This document shows positions 1 through 11,440 of a DNA stretch of 64,000 bases, in pieces; the stretch's first letter is position 1, and each line of letters opens with the position of its first letter. Source of the stretch: Ramazzottius varieornatus (taxonomy: Eukaryota; Tardigrada; Eutardigrada; Parachela; Ramazzottiidae); the NCBI GenBank assembly GCA_001949185.1, contig BDGG01000007.1:1238740-1302739 (forward strand), in the 5' to 3' direction. The notes beneath the pieces are model-generated. The model was not told the origin of the DNA. It ran no database searches and was given only the letters and a program-made list of their open reading frames with translations. Position numbers and translations under genes: made by a program.

Positions 1-937
1 GTCGGAAACATTTTCACCCAGCCGTCCCAAAGAAAGAGCGGCGCGAGTCGCCGAGGGGTCCCTGCTGCATTTACGGACGACGTGTTCGCCTTGGATCTAA
101 AGCTCAGTATCTGCCGTCTTCATGACATTATCTGAGCAGAAGCATGGCATCCTGCTCACTTCAAGCTGAAAAAATCGGGGAAACTTTGGCTCTCTGAAGC
201 ACCGTTTCCGGACACAGCAGGAACCGCGATCCGGCCAGAGCTGGCAGCAACCTCCTCGGTTTTGCAGAAGAAATCTTTCTGCTGCAGCAATACCTGTACG
301 TGATAGCAAGTGCAACTTAGTCTTGGGCGTTAGCACCAGTTGTGGGCTGTGCTTTGACACCTGATGGGGGACAGGTGTCAGACGATAGCCCAAAACTGGT
401 GCTTGCGCATTTTAACCATTCGGATTTTATCATGTGTCGGATATCAATCAGTTGCTGACGCTGTTTTTGTGTATCAAGCCAGGCACGGTAAAGGTCACCC
501 TCAGCTCGCCGTGGAATTAACCAAGGTGGTAGCCGTTCAGCGCGAAACAAGGAAACTGGACGAACTGATCCGCAGCGTGAAAACATCTCTAGACTGGCAG
601 TACCATAGCGTATGTACATCACTCGCTAAAAGCCCGAAAGATGCAGGTTTGCTGCACCTGCAGATACCACGGTCCTCTGAATCCGGATTGTCGATATGAA
701 TAATAATAATCTCCTTTTCATTTTGCTAATCTACTCTGGAGCAAAATTTGAACCAGTAAGGATTATGCCAACAGGTCACTATATGCTGCCGTTATTTAGA
801 ATACAGTACTCAAAACCGAAGCGCAGCTCGGATTGAACGCTCTTTATATGGAAATATGTACAAAAATCGCATGAAGCGGTGTATAGATTTCAGTGAACCA
901 GACTGTAGTTCGAGTGGTAAGAAATGCTCGTTGACTT
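1..937. other. Stretch with no recognised gene
   Basis: Short open frames exist on both strands but none has a recognisable domain, start context or splice partner. I see no clear repeat in it. It lies downstream of the minus-strand four-TM gene and may hold its 3' UTR. Confidence 0.4.
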
Positions 938-2160
938 TCATGTGCGGAATCCCATCACTTCCGAATACGATGGAGGAATGGTCAAATGCAGCTTCTTCTC
1001 GTGGACAGTCGAAGCCGTACTCGGCGCTGAAGAGTCTGTCCTGGCGGGTCTCGACGTAGCGAGCGCGATGGAATACCTTGGCGGGTGCAAGTCGACATTC
1101 GAAGATACTGCCGACGAAGATACCGTAGGATGAACAGTCGGCAATCTCAACTGATGTTCGCCACTTCGTTCCACGACCACACGCGAAGGTGCGGCTGTAG
1201 GGACTGTTGGTATTGTAGGCAGGATATTCAGCATGCGTTCTCGGACGCCTTCTTCTTCGTCTTGACGGTTTCGTGCGTCCTTTCGTTTCACGACAAAGAA
1301 TGTCAGTAAGACTTTAGCGGACCAGGCAAAGATTAGTGCTTGGAGGAACGCCATGATGAAGCCTCCGATGAAGAGAGTTTCGCCCTTCTCCCATCTCTCT
1401 TTGGACTTCTTTGTGGTGGCGCCACTGGTGGTGTTCTGGATGTCGGGTACTTCGCGCGCGCCCTCTAGCGAAGTCATGCCACTGAGGACGATAGAGATGA
1501 AGAGTAGGGATTGATAAAGGCAAGCGGCAATTTTGGGAAAGTTTTTGTGTTCCTTAATTTGTCCCCGAGGAGGATCGGGCTCGTACACTGGCAGGATGTT
1601 GCCGGTAATGCAGCACGTCAGGCAGATGCCGAAGACACCGGTAAAGATGCTCCATAATGCCGCTATTGAGCCAATCGGTTGCACATCTGTAAAGAAAATC
1701 CCACTTGTTGTGCTATTCGACCTCAGATCTGGATCAGGAATCACCGGGTTTAAAATAATTTCATTCCAGCATGAGGATCGATTGTTCCGTCATTCATTAA
1801 GACGACCACGTGCCTGTGGAGTTACATTCGGCATTTTGCTTCATGCATATGTGTCATAATTTTTCCTTACTCGAAATTATGTTGGGATTCAATAAGAGCG
1901 GAACTAAAGTTGCTCAATCTTCATAAAATGGTATGAAAAGCTAAAAACGAACCGTATTCCTTATTACCTCCAAGCTGCATTCGGAAGGTTCCGGCAGCAC
2001 TGCCACCAATAACGACTTGAGCAACTCCCAGGAAGAACAAGGTACACTTTGGTCGGTCCCGTTTGTCTTCAGCGTATGACGCATGTCTTCCAAACGAGAT
2101 GGCTTCCGGTATTCCAAAAGGCTGCGGCGAATACCGTTGCATCATAATTAGATTGGCCAT
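938..2160 (-). CDS. Four-transmembrane protein with PPxY tail (CD20/MARVEL-like topology)
   Basis: Two exons: 2160..1968 and 1686..938, joined by a 281-nt GT-AG intron in phase 1 (the frame stays open across the join), giving about 313 residues. Seen: a hydrophobic segment near residues 38-58 at the end of exon 1, then three more (start of exon 2 with GSIAALWSIFTGVFGICLTC; a segment around LYQSLLFISIVLSGMTSL; a segment around FIMAFLQALIFAWSAKVLL), so a four-pass membrane protein with both ends probably cytosolic. The roughly 120-residue tail is Ser/Thr/Pro-rich and carries PPRYS and, near the C-terminus, PPSYSEV; PPxY motifs are known ligands of WW domains such as those of Nedd4-type ubiquitin ligases. 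Known: this topology is shared by MS4A/CD20, MARVEL and related families. I cannot decide which family applies; function is inferred only to the level of a membrane adaptor. Confidence 0.65.
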
Positions 2161-2692
2161 AATGCAACTCTTGGCAGCTTGGAGGTTCTAGAATCGTCTC
2201 GCTTAATAATCCACTCACACAGGTAATCAAAAAAACAGAAATACAGGATGGCGAAGAGGAAAACTGTATAGTTGGACAATCTTGAAACGACAAGATAATC
2301 ACCGGCTCTACTCTTTCATAACACTGCCGCACTTCCGGCTCCTTGTTTCAAACAACGAGGAACAACCTTCCAGGGAAGTCTGATCGAAGCTAACTATGAC
2401 TTCGAGGGAAATGAATACGATCGTTGGTTGAAAGGGAGAAAATCAAAATGGGAGGAGAAGACGCAAATGAGGAAATGTAGAAGATTGGGACTCTTGCGGC
2501 GATATTTGATCGCGTTGGATAACGTTTCCAGGAAGATCGACTGTGGGCTCCCTGATGCTTGAGTAATAGACGATACAGTGGGCAAGAGCAATCGCCAGCT
2601 GGTTAGAGGAACTGCTTTTATTGAGTGGCAAACTGTACTTCAAACTCGACTCACTCCAACAACTTGGTAAACCGGAAGGAATGAAGGGGAGC

Positions 2693-2724
2693 AAGCCAGC
2701 CAGCCAGCCAGCGAACCAGCGAAC
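2693..2724. repeat. AGCC microsatellite
   Basis: About four uninterrupted AGCC units followed by two GCGAACCA-type degenerate units. Confidence 0.6.
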
Positions 2725-3078
2725 CGGCACAGGACGGCAAGAGACGAGAGGAAAAGAGAATGGAACACACACAGTGGGATTTGTGAGCCTACTAACGATT
2801 ACTTGGGCTTTTCTTTTATGTCATTGTCAGGCTGCCTCCCTCCCTTACAAGCTGTGCCATTCCCCTGTTCACATCGACGTTGTTCCACTCGATCGACATC
2901 GAACTGTGCCGACAGGCAACATGGCTTTATCAGGCTTGACAGTACAACCACACTGCAGAGCTCCTGACAGCCCAACCAACGAGGTTCTCTCATGGATCGG
3001 TCGCGTCTTCCTGTACGTTTCCAGTACGCGTAAATTTCCACCTTATCACTGGGATGAAATTTAGATCGGCTTTTAGGA

Positions 3079-3147
3079 GTGGCGCATACCTTCAGTTGAT
3101 AATACTGAAGACGTGCGCCACAGGGAAAAACGATCCGGTCGAGTTTT
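3079..3147 (+). repeat. GTGGCGC-family foldback repeat, copy 1
   Basis: Starts with GTGGCGCATACCTTCAG and returns as CTGAAGACGTGCGCCAC, then GGGAAAAACGATCCGGTCGA. The same order of elements recurs, inverted, at 27,946-28,016 and elsewhere in the window. The central part is a hairpin with about 15-bp arms. No coding content; likely a non-autonomous foldback element or MITE. Confidence 0.6.
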
Positions 3148-4180
3148 CTTGCCGACCTCCTTAGCTGCTTTGTGGCATTTCTTGAGGCCTCACCAAGGCA
3201 TCGGTCCATCCGCCTATGGTAAGCCTACATCCGGTCTCTCGTTGTGATACGTAACACGTCTATTTTTTTCACGAGAATCAGACCAAAGAAGGAAGTGGCT
3301 CTTTTGTGGGTGCTCTCAGCCCGTCAACACTGCGCCAGTCTCTATAAAAACAACAGAACGAATGTTGTTTTTCCCCACCAAGGCTAACGCTGTATTCCAT
3401 ATCGATCCCCGGCAGATTACATGTAGCTGTAAGGGTTAGCCCAGCTTTTTTAATCAAATAAGCCCAAAGAACGTGTCACAGCAATGCGATCGCTATTCCC
3501 CTCACGCCATGTTTGCCATACCGTCCACGCGAGATCGATGAGGAGCCTGTCCTAATGAACAAATCTCAAGGGCACGTGTTGCCTCGATATGGACATCGAT
3601 ACCGCACCCATCGTTTGTGTTGACAGCTGCCTGGTCACGCTTGCACTAAAACAGGAAGAGCTCGTTGTGCCTAACTACACCGCAGTTCATAAAATTCTGA
3701 TGTGCGCCACTCAGTACGGGAAACTTTGAATCAAGAACCGATTTCGATGACGAACACAGCTGGAGACAGTATTTGATATTTGTGGACCAGATATTGTTTC
3801 CATTAGCCTTTTAAACTTGTCGAATATCCAGAAATAATTACAGAATAATGGATGAAAACCATGATTTATACAATAGCAGCTCGTATTCACCGGTAAGCTA
3901 AGCTAACTCGAAAGCCTCAACCAGCTGAAAAGTAGCAATAGCTGCATGGGGCTTAATTAAAGTAATCTCTGCTTCTATAGCCTTGTGTCAACTGCTCTGA
4001 ACTTGTCGGGACAAAGCGACTTCCTTCCGGACTGGGCCGAGTGTATTCTCAGGACTTGCACCAAGCTCTCCACCCGCTTGCCACAGCGGGATTGACAAGT
4101 GTGGCGGATTTTATTGATCCTTCTCAGGAACCGCTGTACTCGACCTACGACCACAATGAATCCATTGAGCTTCAAGGGGT

Positions 4181-6707
4181 TCATGACTTTAACGAGATCG
4201 AAATTGACGTACGATATCTGGCGGTCCCGAGAAATTTGTAGTCTTCGATAGTCCTATCCCGGTGGAACTCCCACAGCTTCAGTGTCGTTGAGTTGATATC
4301 GGCGGTGTTCGTGTTGAGTGTCCACGTGTGGATAGAAATTGTTTCTTCTTCCGGTAACCTCAGGGCGATCTGGATAATACCGTCGTGTAAATTCTCGTAG
4401 ACGAGGTAGTCCTTCTCACGGAGACACAGGAATGATCCGCCGGACGACACGTTAGCGATGTCGTTACTGTCTGCAAACGTGCGGCGTTTTTCCATTGTTC
4501 AGTAAAGACTCTTATGAAATCGACAGTTCAGCGTACCTTCGGGCGGGCAAACCGGACAACAGTGGCCGGGTTTATGCACCGGTCTTGCACAGGGAAGGTT
4601 GCCTCGGTCGCAGGTAGGTCGCCGACAGCGTACTGTACCGCTCATGCATTCACAGACGACGCACTTCATGCGACCAAAAGGCGGGATGATGGGGTTCCAC
4701 TGCGAGCCATCTTCATATTTTTCCGGTCCAGATATACACTCGGTCGATTCTAATCGAGAAAAAAATAAACAACGATAAAGGCATCGTTTTGCCACCTGCC
4801 ACCTTCCTAAGAATATCTGACCAAAATACAGCAAAATGGGTTGACTTGAATACCTGGCTTCTCTTCATCCACGGTTTCAGAATATGGGTCGAGCTCTGTA
4901 TCAGAGTTTCCATCGGCCTCATCGGTCTCAACTACCGATATTCCACCGGCGTCGTTCTCAACAAATTCTAAACATCAGAATATGTTCTCTAGGCGGATCA
5001 GCTCAAATACAGGAATTAAGGTCTAGTTCGTTCCATCGAACGTGAGCCTTACCTTGACAAATAGGGCAGCAACTGTCTGCAGTTGCCGTTAACACTCCTC
5101 CTCTGCAGGAGTAAGAACACATGCGCAGGTAGCAGATAGTATTGCCCGCTTGGCAGTCGCACTGGACACACTGGTTGTCCGTGTTTGGCCTGACGGCAGT
5201 TGTGTTGGCTTCAGGTGCCCAACGCTGTCCTTCCTGGTACACTTGGCCGTTATGATGGCAGCGCTTGGGCGTGGCCGGCTGGGAAGAACCTCTCGAGGGA
5301 CTTTTACGCGAAGCCGTTATAGTATTTTCCACCTCTACAACGGTGACGAATACGGTGGAACTTTCGCCCATGCTATGAACATGGTATTTTTTTATCGAGA
5401 ACGTACCTGCGCAAACCGGACAGCATGTATTCGGAACATCAACAATTTTCAGGCACTTATCCATATCGGGACACTTTTTGGCCATCGGCAAGCACTGTAC
5501 ACTTAAAGACTCCTGTAAAAAACCAAACAAACCGATACCATGATTTCCCCGTGGTAGACGGCAACTGGAAAAGTACACTTTAAGCTATTTCGTATCGAAA
5601 AACTTTACACATCCGTTTACTCCGACATCGATTCTAAAGCCAAATATCGTCAATATGATGCAGGCAGCCAGAGCGTATGAATCTCAAACGTTTGAGTGAA
5701 CCAGTACTAACTTTTTCTCTACGAGTGATCTTTCTTATTTCAACAATGCTTCCTACTTACGGGTAAGCATGTGCAATTTATGCACTGGAAATCTTTCTGG
5801 CTTCCCACACGAACTTCCCAGCTGCTGCCCACGCGGTATTGGTGCACTTGGGTGCTCTGAAAATCACAGGTTGCTGTTGTGCCGACGTGGTTGACGGCTG
5901 ACGTCGACACTGTAACGAAAAGAAAGCATATTTATACATCCGACAATCACGTTTATATACTGGCAAATTCCAAAAGTGATCTCACGTGTCGCCAGTCAGC
6001 CTATTTCCGTCCTTACGATTACTAATCGTTCTAAATGCATGTCGCGTCGTATAGCGGAGGCGGTAGACTTGCACACTCAGGATACCATAAACAGCGCTGT
6101 TTGTGATCTTCATCCTATTTGCGGTGTCCTTTCCTAGAGACACCCTCGCCACGCACCGCTGTAAGATTATAGAGCTAATATTCTAGGTTCGACTTTCTGA
6201 CAGGGAACAGTTCGCCAGTCTTGTAAATTATGAAGGATGTGTCATGTTCGTTTGGTTAACTTGTCTATCTTAGCAATATTGTGCGGCTCATCAAAGTCCC
6301 GCGGAAAAATTCCCCTTTGGCTCGAGCGAATTCAGAGGTCTTCTTTTTAGCCTGGGTGTCTTCCAGTTCGGCCGGCGCACATCTGGTTGGTCTTGGCCGA
6401 ACTAGGATAAGCATGACTGGAAAGTCACCTTCCTTCAACAGGTCTACAACTGAGTGGCGCCTATAAAACGCGGGCAGACGGCGACACTACGTCGTGCATC
6501 ATCGTCCTAAGCGTCAAATCCTTCGTCACTGCGTTCGACTTCCGTGAAACAAAGCGTCTGCTTCGTACGCCAGGGTACCCTGGTTCGCCACAGAAGAAAA
6601 AAAAACAGAAAAAAGTTCGACAGAATACTCAACTCACCTGAGAGAACGAGAAAGCAAATGACGAACATTCCGACGTGCGTCCAGTTGACCAATGTCCATC
6701 TTTCCAT
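4181..6707 (-). CDS. CHRDL: Chordin-like protein, three VWC domains (putative BMP antagonist)
   Basis: Five exons: 6707..6638, 5909..5761, 5512..5053, 4749..4537, 4470..4181; all joins keep frame, giving 393 residues. Exon 1 encodes a signal peptide (core VGMFVICFLVLS). VWC1 spans about residues 38-107 and is split by an intron (FQCINCTCLP / ESLSVQC...CCPVC). VWC2 spans about 158-225, ending CCPIC; VWC3 about 231-294, ending CCPVC. The last 95 residues contain an IQIALRLPEEETISIHTW stretch resembling the C-terminal region special to chordin-like proteins (vertebrate CHRDL1/2 also have three VWC domains and no CHRD domain). Family members are secreted and bind BMP ligands, limiting receptor access; that role here is inferred. 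Within exon 3, 5406..5335 could be removed as a 72-nt in-frame GT-AG intron, so a 369-residue form is possible. The start could also be the in-frame ATG three codons upstream (6716). Confidence 0.85.
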
Positions 6708-8971
6708 TACAGCCATTTCCTGAAGAGGACCGACCCGCTCGCAGTAGATCAAACGCTTTCTGGCTCTCCTCTACAAGTGAGGTCCCTTATTTATATCCGA
6801 GTGGTAGTGGACGTCAGAGACTACCCAGGACTATGTTGCAACAACAGAACAATGATCCATGGGAAACTTCAAAAGATGAATATCAAACGGAAAAAGGTTC
6901 GCCACAGACGCACTTCCGTTCTTCTCCAGCTCAACACAAAAAATTCAACTTTGCAAACGACAATGCAAGTTTACTGGTAAAGTCAAGATTAACTGCGTCA
7001 AAGCTGCAACTTGAGGACAGCTGCAAATGGCTGTACTCGAACCTCGAAAAGGTTAAGTAGGGTCTCGATTCTCTCCCAGCGACTGTTTAGACGTGGTGCT
7101 ATCTAGACCTTTTCGGAAGATGCTCGAGCACAACAAGGAAGAGAAAGACTTTGTCGACCAAGATATGGGCATACGTCCTTGCCTCTTATACGATGGTCGT
7201 CGGCGTCATGATCGCGGTCGCGTGGCGTCGCGGGCTGAAGCGCGACGCCGCCATGGAGCCCGTGTCTGTCAAGACATGTACACCGGGCTTCCTGATTGAC
7301 AAGCTGGCCTCAAGACGGCCACAAGGACTGCACGGCGTCATGCGGTGCGGAGGGGTGTGCGGACATGGCCATGGCTAACCATGGCTTACAGCCCGCCTCC
7401 CCGTCTGCAACCACTGTTACGCCACTTGGCCACAGAGATGATAAATGTCACTTTAAACACCGGTTAAGCGCACTTTAATTGCCCCGACACACCACTCTAA
7501 CAAGACATGCTAACTTAAAATCGCTTTACTGTCTGCTGCCCGCAATGATTGATATGAGTTGAAACTATCATCATGGGCTGACCCAACGACGACTCATTGC
7601 TACGTATCGATACATCCCATTGGACCCGCAAATTCTTCGGGTTTAGAGAAAACTTTGACTCGGCCCAGGAAGTCCTGGCGTTAGTTTCGCGTCGTCTGCT
7701 TTTTTGACAGCATTCCGGAAGTCACGAAACTTATTAAATTTGACAATCTGGCCGTCTTAAAAAGGAGCCCAATGTCATTGAGTTTTCTCGTAGGACAGAC
7801 CACAGGCTAGACATCTTGTGTGCGTTTATTGATTCACCGTGACTTTTGTGGTTTCAGGAAGATAACTTCTCTTCTTCCACGTGCACTGTCCACTTTTCTA
7901 CACGATCGTTACTATTCCGTCTATCCATAGTAGCTAAAAAGCTGCCTACTCGAAAAACAGAGGTGTGGTGACAACGGCGGATGAAACCAAAAGGAAATAC
8001 TGTACTGTAAATTACGGAGTGGTGCACAGGCGTATAAGCGTAAGCAGATTGCAAGGTACGATTTGAGGAGTACCAGTCTTGTCGTAAGGCTATCTGGCGA
8101 CGGCGCTTCATTTCAAAATCAAAACACGGCGCCAGTACCGCCATCCCACACGGTCATTTTGATACAGTGAGCGGTAAAAAGTCAAGTTTGCTGGCAATTG
8201 CTCGATGCGATCGACCGCCATACACCGGCAAGCAACAAGTTGGTCCCTCAGTTCCATGTCTACCTAGCTACAGTCTCCGTACTTTTCACCGGCTTGAACA
8301 ATACACTTATTGCCTCCTTCAGACAGGCGACACGCCACTCCAATTAACTTCATTAACGCCTTCCCTCCTTTCTCCTCAAACGTTAATCATCGGTCCGCTC
8401 CGGTCTGTAGATCATCGATAGGCGATATTACCTGTACTTATGCTGTGTACAGCATATACCTGGCTAGCCACGTGTGACGCCAATAAAAGATAGCCGGTTA
8501 GATTGGCCGCAAACACCTCGCAAAGTCAGTTTGCTCTTTTAGACTTAGGGCTTTTCTCTCATCTCAACTGGCAGACGACCTCTTTCAAGTGTCCGTCTGT
8601 CTTTGAGCAATAGCCCTGATTGTGTCCACCCGTCGACGTCTGCCTGTTTGTCTCCGATAATTTCCTTGTTGTTCACCAAAACTTACTTATACCTTCAAAT
8701 AACACCTAAAACCCAAAAAAACGTAGTAAAAGTCTGCCAAATTTCGTCGCAATCAGCGACGAAATTTCCGACCCTGAATAGGATTTTCATGCAACTGCGG
8801 AAAAATCTGTAAACAGATGCTCAACCATTCTGTTAAAATGGCGGTTTGAAATTGTACAACAGCTTACAAGTTACAACGTAAAAAAGTTCGAGAGCGTAAC
8901 AATGAATGATAATAATAAAAAGTAGGGGAAATTCAACCAGGCGTGAAACTATCCAAAATTAAGCCAACTTT
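6708..8971. other. Intergenic stretch, one doubtful ORF region
   Basis: No recognised gene. A TATAAAA string at about 6462 on the plus strand has no obvious gene after it. The GC-rich block 7090-7480 is described separately. The rest is AT-rich and unremarkable. Confidence 0.4.
7093..7478 (+). other. GC-rich block with possible small membrane-protein coding potential
   Basis: Base composition is clearly more GC-rich than the flanks. One plus-strand frame gives a hydrophobic stretch (WAYVLASYTMVVGVMIAVAW) followed by a basic patch and Cys-rich end; an overlapping frame also gives Cys-rich sequence. No good start codon or splice partner was found and no family is recognised, so it may be an exon of an unresolved gene or noise. 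Confidence 0.15.
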
Positions 8972-10840
8972 TTATGGACTGGAATTTTGCTGCTGTTGTT
9001 GCTCGCGAAACTCATACGCCAAGAAGCAGTCTTTATCGATCAACAATCCCACCACCGTTCCACCCAGTCCAGAAGCCACCAGCTCCCCCAACGTGATCCA
9101 CCCATAGTCTTTCGTAGCCACCATATCGAAGATTTCTGCCACCACGTCGTTCAACGATGGTGCCATGACTTTGTCCGCCTGTAACATTTTCGAAATGTCT
9201 CGGAAGAAATGGTAGATGGTCTGCCGGTCGATGGCCCCTTGATGTTTATAGTCGATGATGCGAAACAGAAAGCGGATGGAGGCCGCCTCGTTCTTGTGGG
9301 TCAGCGCAAGGACCAGGTCCAGGAAAGTCTTGTAGTCCATCTCATCGTTGTACGTCAGGCATTCCTCGTAGACCCGCTGGACGAAGGTGGGAGTCAGGCT
9401 GGCTTTGGGGTATTGCAGGAGCTCTTCGCGGGAGAGGAGACCGTTGCGCTTCTTGTCGAGAGAAAGGTAGTCGTTGTAGACGTCAAGGCTGGACTCGAGG
9501 GTGAACCAGTTGGACTTGCTGGATTTATCCGCAGTTTCCCTCACCTGGAAAACATCAATCGGGTGGAATGTTTCTCACAATCTGAAATGTAACTCTGACT
9601 CAAATTCAGTCTTGGTATTTTTAATTCTTATGGTTTGTTCGGGCCTGAGTGGTTAAAAACACGATGAGACGACGTCAAGCTTCAAATCCAGAAGTTCTCT
9701 ACGGTTTTTTCCTACACTTACGTCCATTAGTTCTTGCATCAACGGAGAGCCCAGCATCTTCGTAATCTTAATTTTGCCCTGTTTTCCCGGGTCCAGGAAG
9801 AAAAAGAACTTCCGGATGACTGAGCAGACATAGAACTTCTTGTATTCCGGATCCATGCTGGCCAGTGTGTCGATGGTGGGGATGAGCTCCTCGATGTATT
9901 GCTCCAAGTCGGGCTCCTTCAGGTACCCATGTCCTTCCAGATCGTACAGCGACAACGCCAGCCGTGTCCGTTCCAGCCAGACCTTGCGCACCAGGAAGTT
10001 GAACAAGTCCGCCACCTTGACCAGGTCGGGACCTTCGGTGTCCGTGTTGGAAATCAGGGATAGAAAGACGGTTGGACGGAGGTAAGCTTGGACCTAGAAA
10101 GCAGCAATGAACAGCGTTGCATATGCGTAGCTCATACTGGGTCGAAGCTATGTAGGACCTACCACACAGCACTACTGTGTACAGTGGACAGTGGTCAGGG
10201 AGGTTCAGTGAGCATGCATGTTGAGGTGCGCACTCGGCTGGGCACGGCCTTTGTAGCGATTTCAAGTAAGGGCCGTGCCGAGCGTGCACCGTGCAATGTA
10301 TCGATCGGTTTGAGAATTCACAGCGTTTACGTTCAATGAAAATAAACCCCTGTTAACCATAGTCAACGTTGATATATTGGCCAGCCGCCAGCCTGGTCTT
10401 CGAGCATCGTTCGTCTTTTACGGTATTACCTTTAGAGAAGAAGCGCGACGCATGGCGGAATAATTCTGGTAAGTCAGGCATTGCTTTTCCTCGGTTCCAA
10501 AGATGGCATTGCGAGCATGTTGTTGCAGGAGGTTCCATATCTCTTGGATTTCATCGTTGTCCAGAATGCGCGCGTTGATGCGGGACAGCGTCATACCACG
10601 GGCTTCTTCGATCAACCGGAAATGCAGATCTTGATCGTTTGGCGTAACACGGCGGTAAAAGGTCGGAACCTGAGTCGACGAAGTAACATCCGGTGTGTTC
10701 TTCCATTTCTCGTAGTAGTCTCTCGTCAAGCGACTCTCCAGTGCTGTGGAGGATTCCGCGGAGTCTCCGTCTTGAGCGGAGACGACGGAATTAAAGATGA
10801 ACACCATGACGAGTGATAACGCAGTTTTGCAAGTGATCAT
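8972..10840 (-). CDS. PPP2R3C: PP2A regulatory subunit B''-gamma (G5PR) homologue
   Basis: Three exons: 10840..10430, 10093..9722, 9544..8972, all in phase 0, 451 residues (human PPP2R3C is about 453). Match to the family is clear along the length: DYYEKWKN and FYRRV near the N-terminus, VRKVWLERTRLALSLYDL and IRKFFFFLDPGKQGKIKI in the middle, LTYNDEMDYKTFLDLVLAL and EIFDMV in the last exon. Two EF-hand-like loops are visible (DLEGHGYLKEPDLE and DKKRNGLLSREE). Family role: targets PP2A catalytic/scaffold subunits to substrates, in cytosol, nucleus and centrosome. Odd: the first ATG opens a strongly hydrophobic N-terminus (TALSLVMVFIFNSVVSA) that looks like a signal peptide, unexpected for this protein. 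A TTACAG splice-acceptor-like site lies just upstream at about 10,881, so a 5' UTR intron or a different first exon is possible. C-terminus has a short Gln run. Confidence 0.9.
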
Positions 10841-10968
10841 TCCAGCCAAGACCAACTAGATGGATCAAGTGATGGCTCCACTGTAACAGTCACAGAGAGA
10901 CTCAGAGACACATGTAGTGTGGTAACACGAGCAATCAAGATTCACGGATCAAGTACTGTGATAAGTTG

Positions 10969-11432
10969 CAGGGATGAGCAGTTATGGGGTTTGATTCTGT
11001 CCGCTTCGCTACCGCTTTCATGAGGCAGGAGCGCTTCGCTACGACCCGCTATGAGATACAAGGGTTCGCTATCCGCTTTGCTACCGCTATAGTAAACTTC
11101 CTTTGTGCAAAAAAGAGCATCGATTTTTGGCCGTTTTCATAATCGAAACTGATTAGCAAAATGACGAAGTATTGATTTCAAGCTCGAAACAAGCTCAAAT
11201 ATCCTGAAAAAGTTTGTATAATAGAAGTCCAACTTTAGGTGAAAAATATCGATTGAGAACCCAGTATTTCACTAGTTTTAGCTCCAAATCCGCTATTTCC
11301 GCTATAGATAATTATCGCTTCGCTCTCGATAGTTCTGAGTGTGCCCAATTTCGCTATAATTTCGTTATATAGCGTAGCGAAGCAGAAAACTGGTCCAAAA
11401 ACGCTACGCCGTTCTAAAACTGCTCATCCCTG
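10969..11432. mobile_element. hAT-type MITE with perfect 8-bp target duplication, copy 1
   Basis: 464-bp element starting CAGGGATGAGCAGTT and ending AACTGCTCATCCCTG (terminal inverted repeats), flanked on both sides by ATAAGTTG (10,961-10,968 and 11,433-11,440). Eight-bp duplications and a CAGGG start are hallmarks of hAT elements. No transposase frame inside; the interior is full of CGCTTCGCTA and CCGCTA strings in both orientations. A second copy is at 28,257-28,710. Perfect target duplication suggests a fairly recent insertion. Confidence 0.9.
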
Positions 11433-11440
11433 ATAAGTTG

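Larger units (their letters stand above)
2161..4180. other. Intergenic stretch with repeats
   Basis: No gene could be supported. It holds a short AGCC microsatellite (about 2693-2724), a copy of the GTGGCGC foldback repeat (3079-3147) and a fragment of the same repeat near 3698-3725 (GTGCGCCACT). The open frames here (2621-3064 plus, 2799-3209 minus) overlap the repeat, and peptides of the same kind recur at other copies, so I take them as repeat shadows. Confidence 0.4.

Noticed and set aside
2621-3209. Overlapping 147-codon (plus) and 136-codon (minus) frames as genes
   Set aside because: Both run through the foldback repeat at 3,079; similar peptides (DRIVFPxGAR) arise at other copies, so they are repeat shadows.
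6180-6200. tRNA-like GGTTCGACT string
   Set aside because: No acceptor or anticodon stems could be drawn around it.
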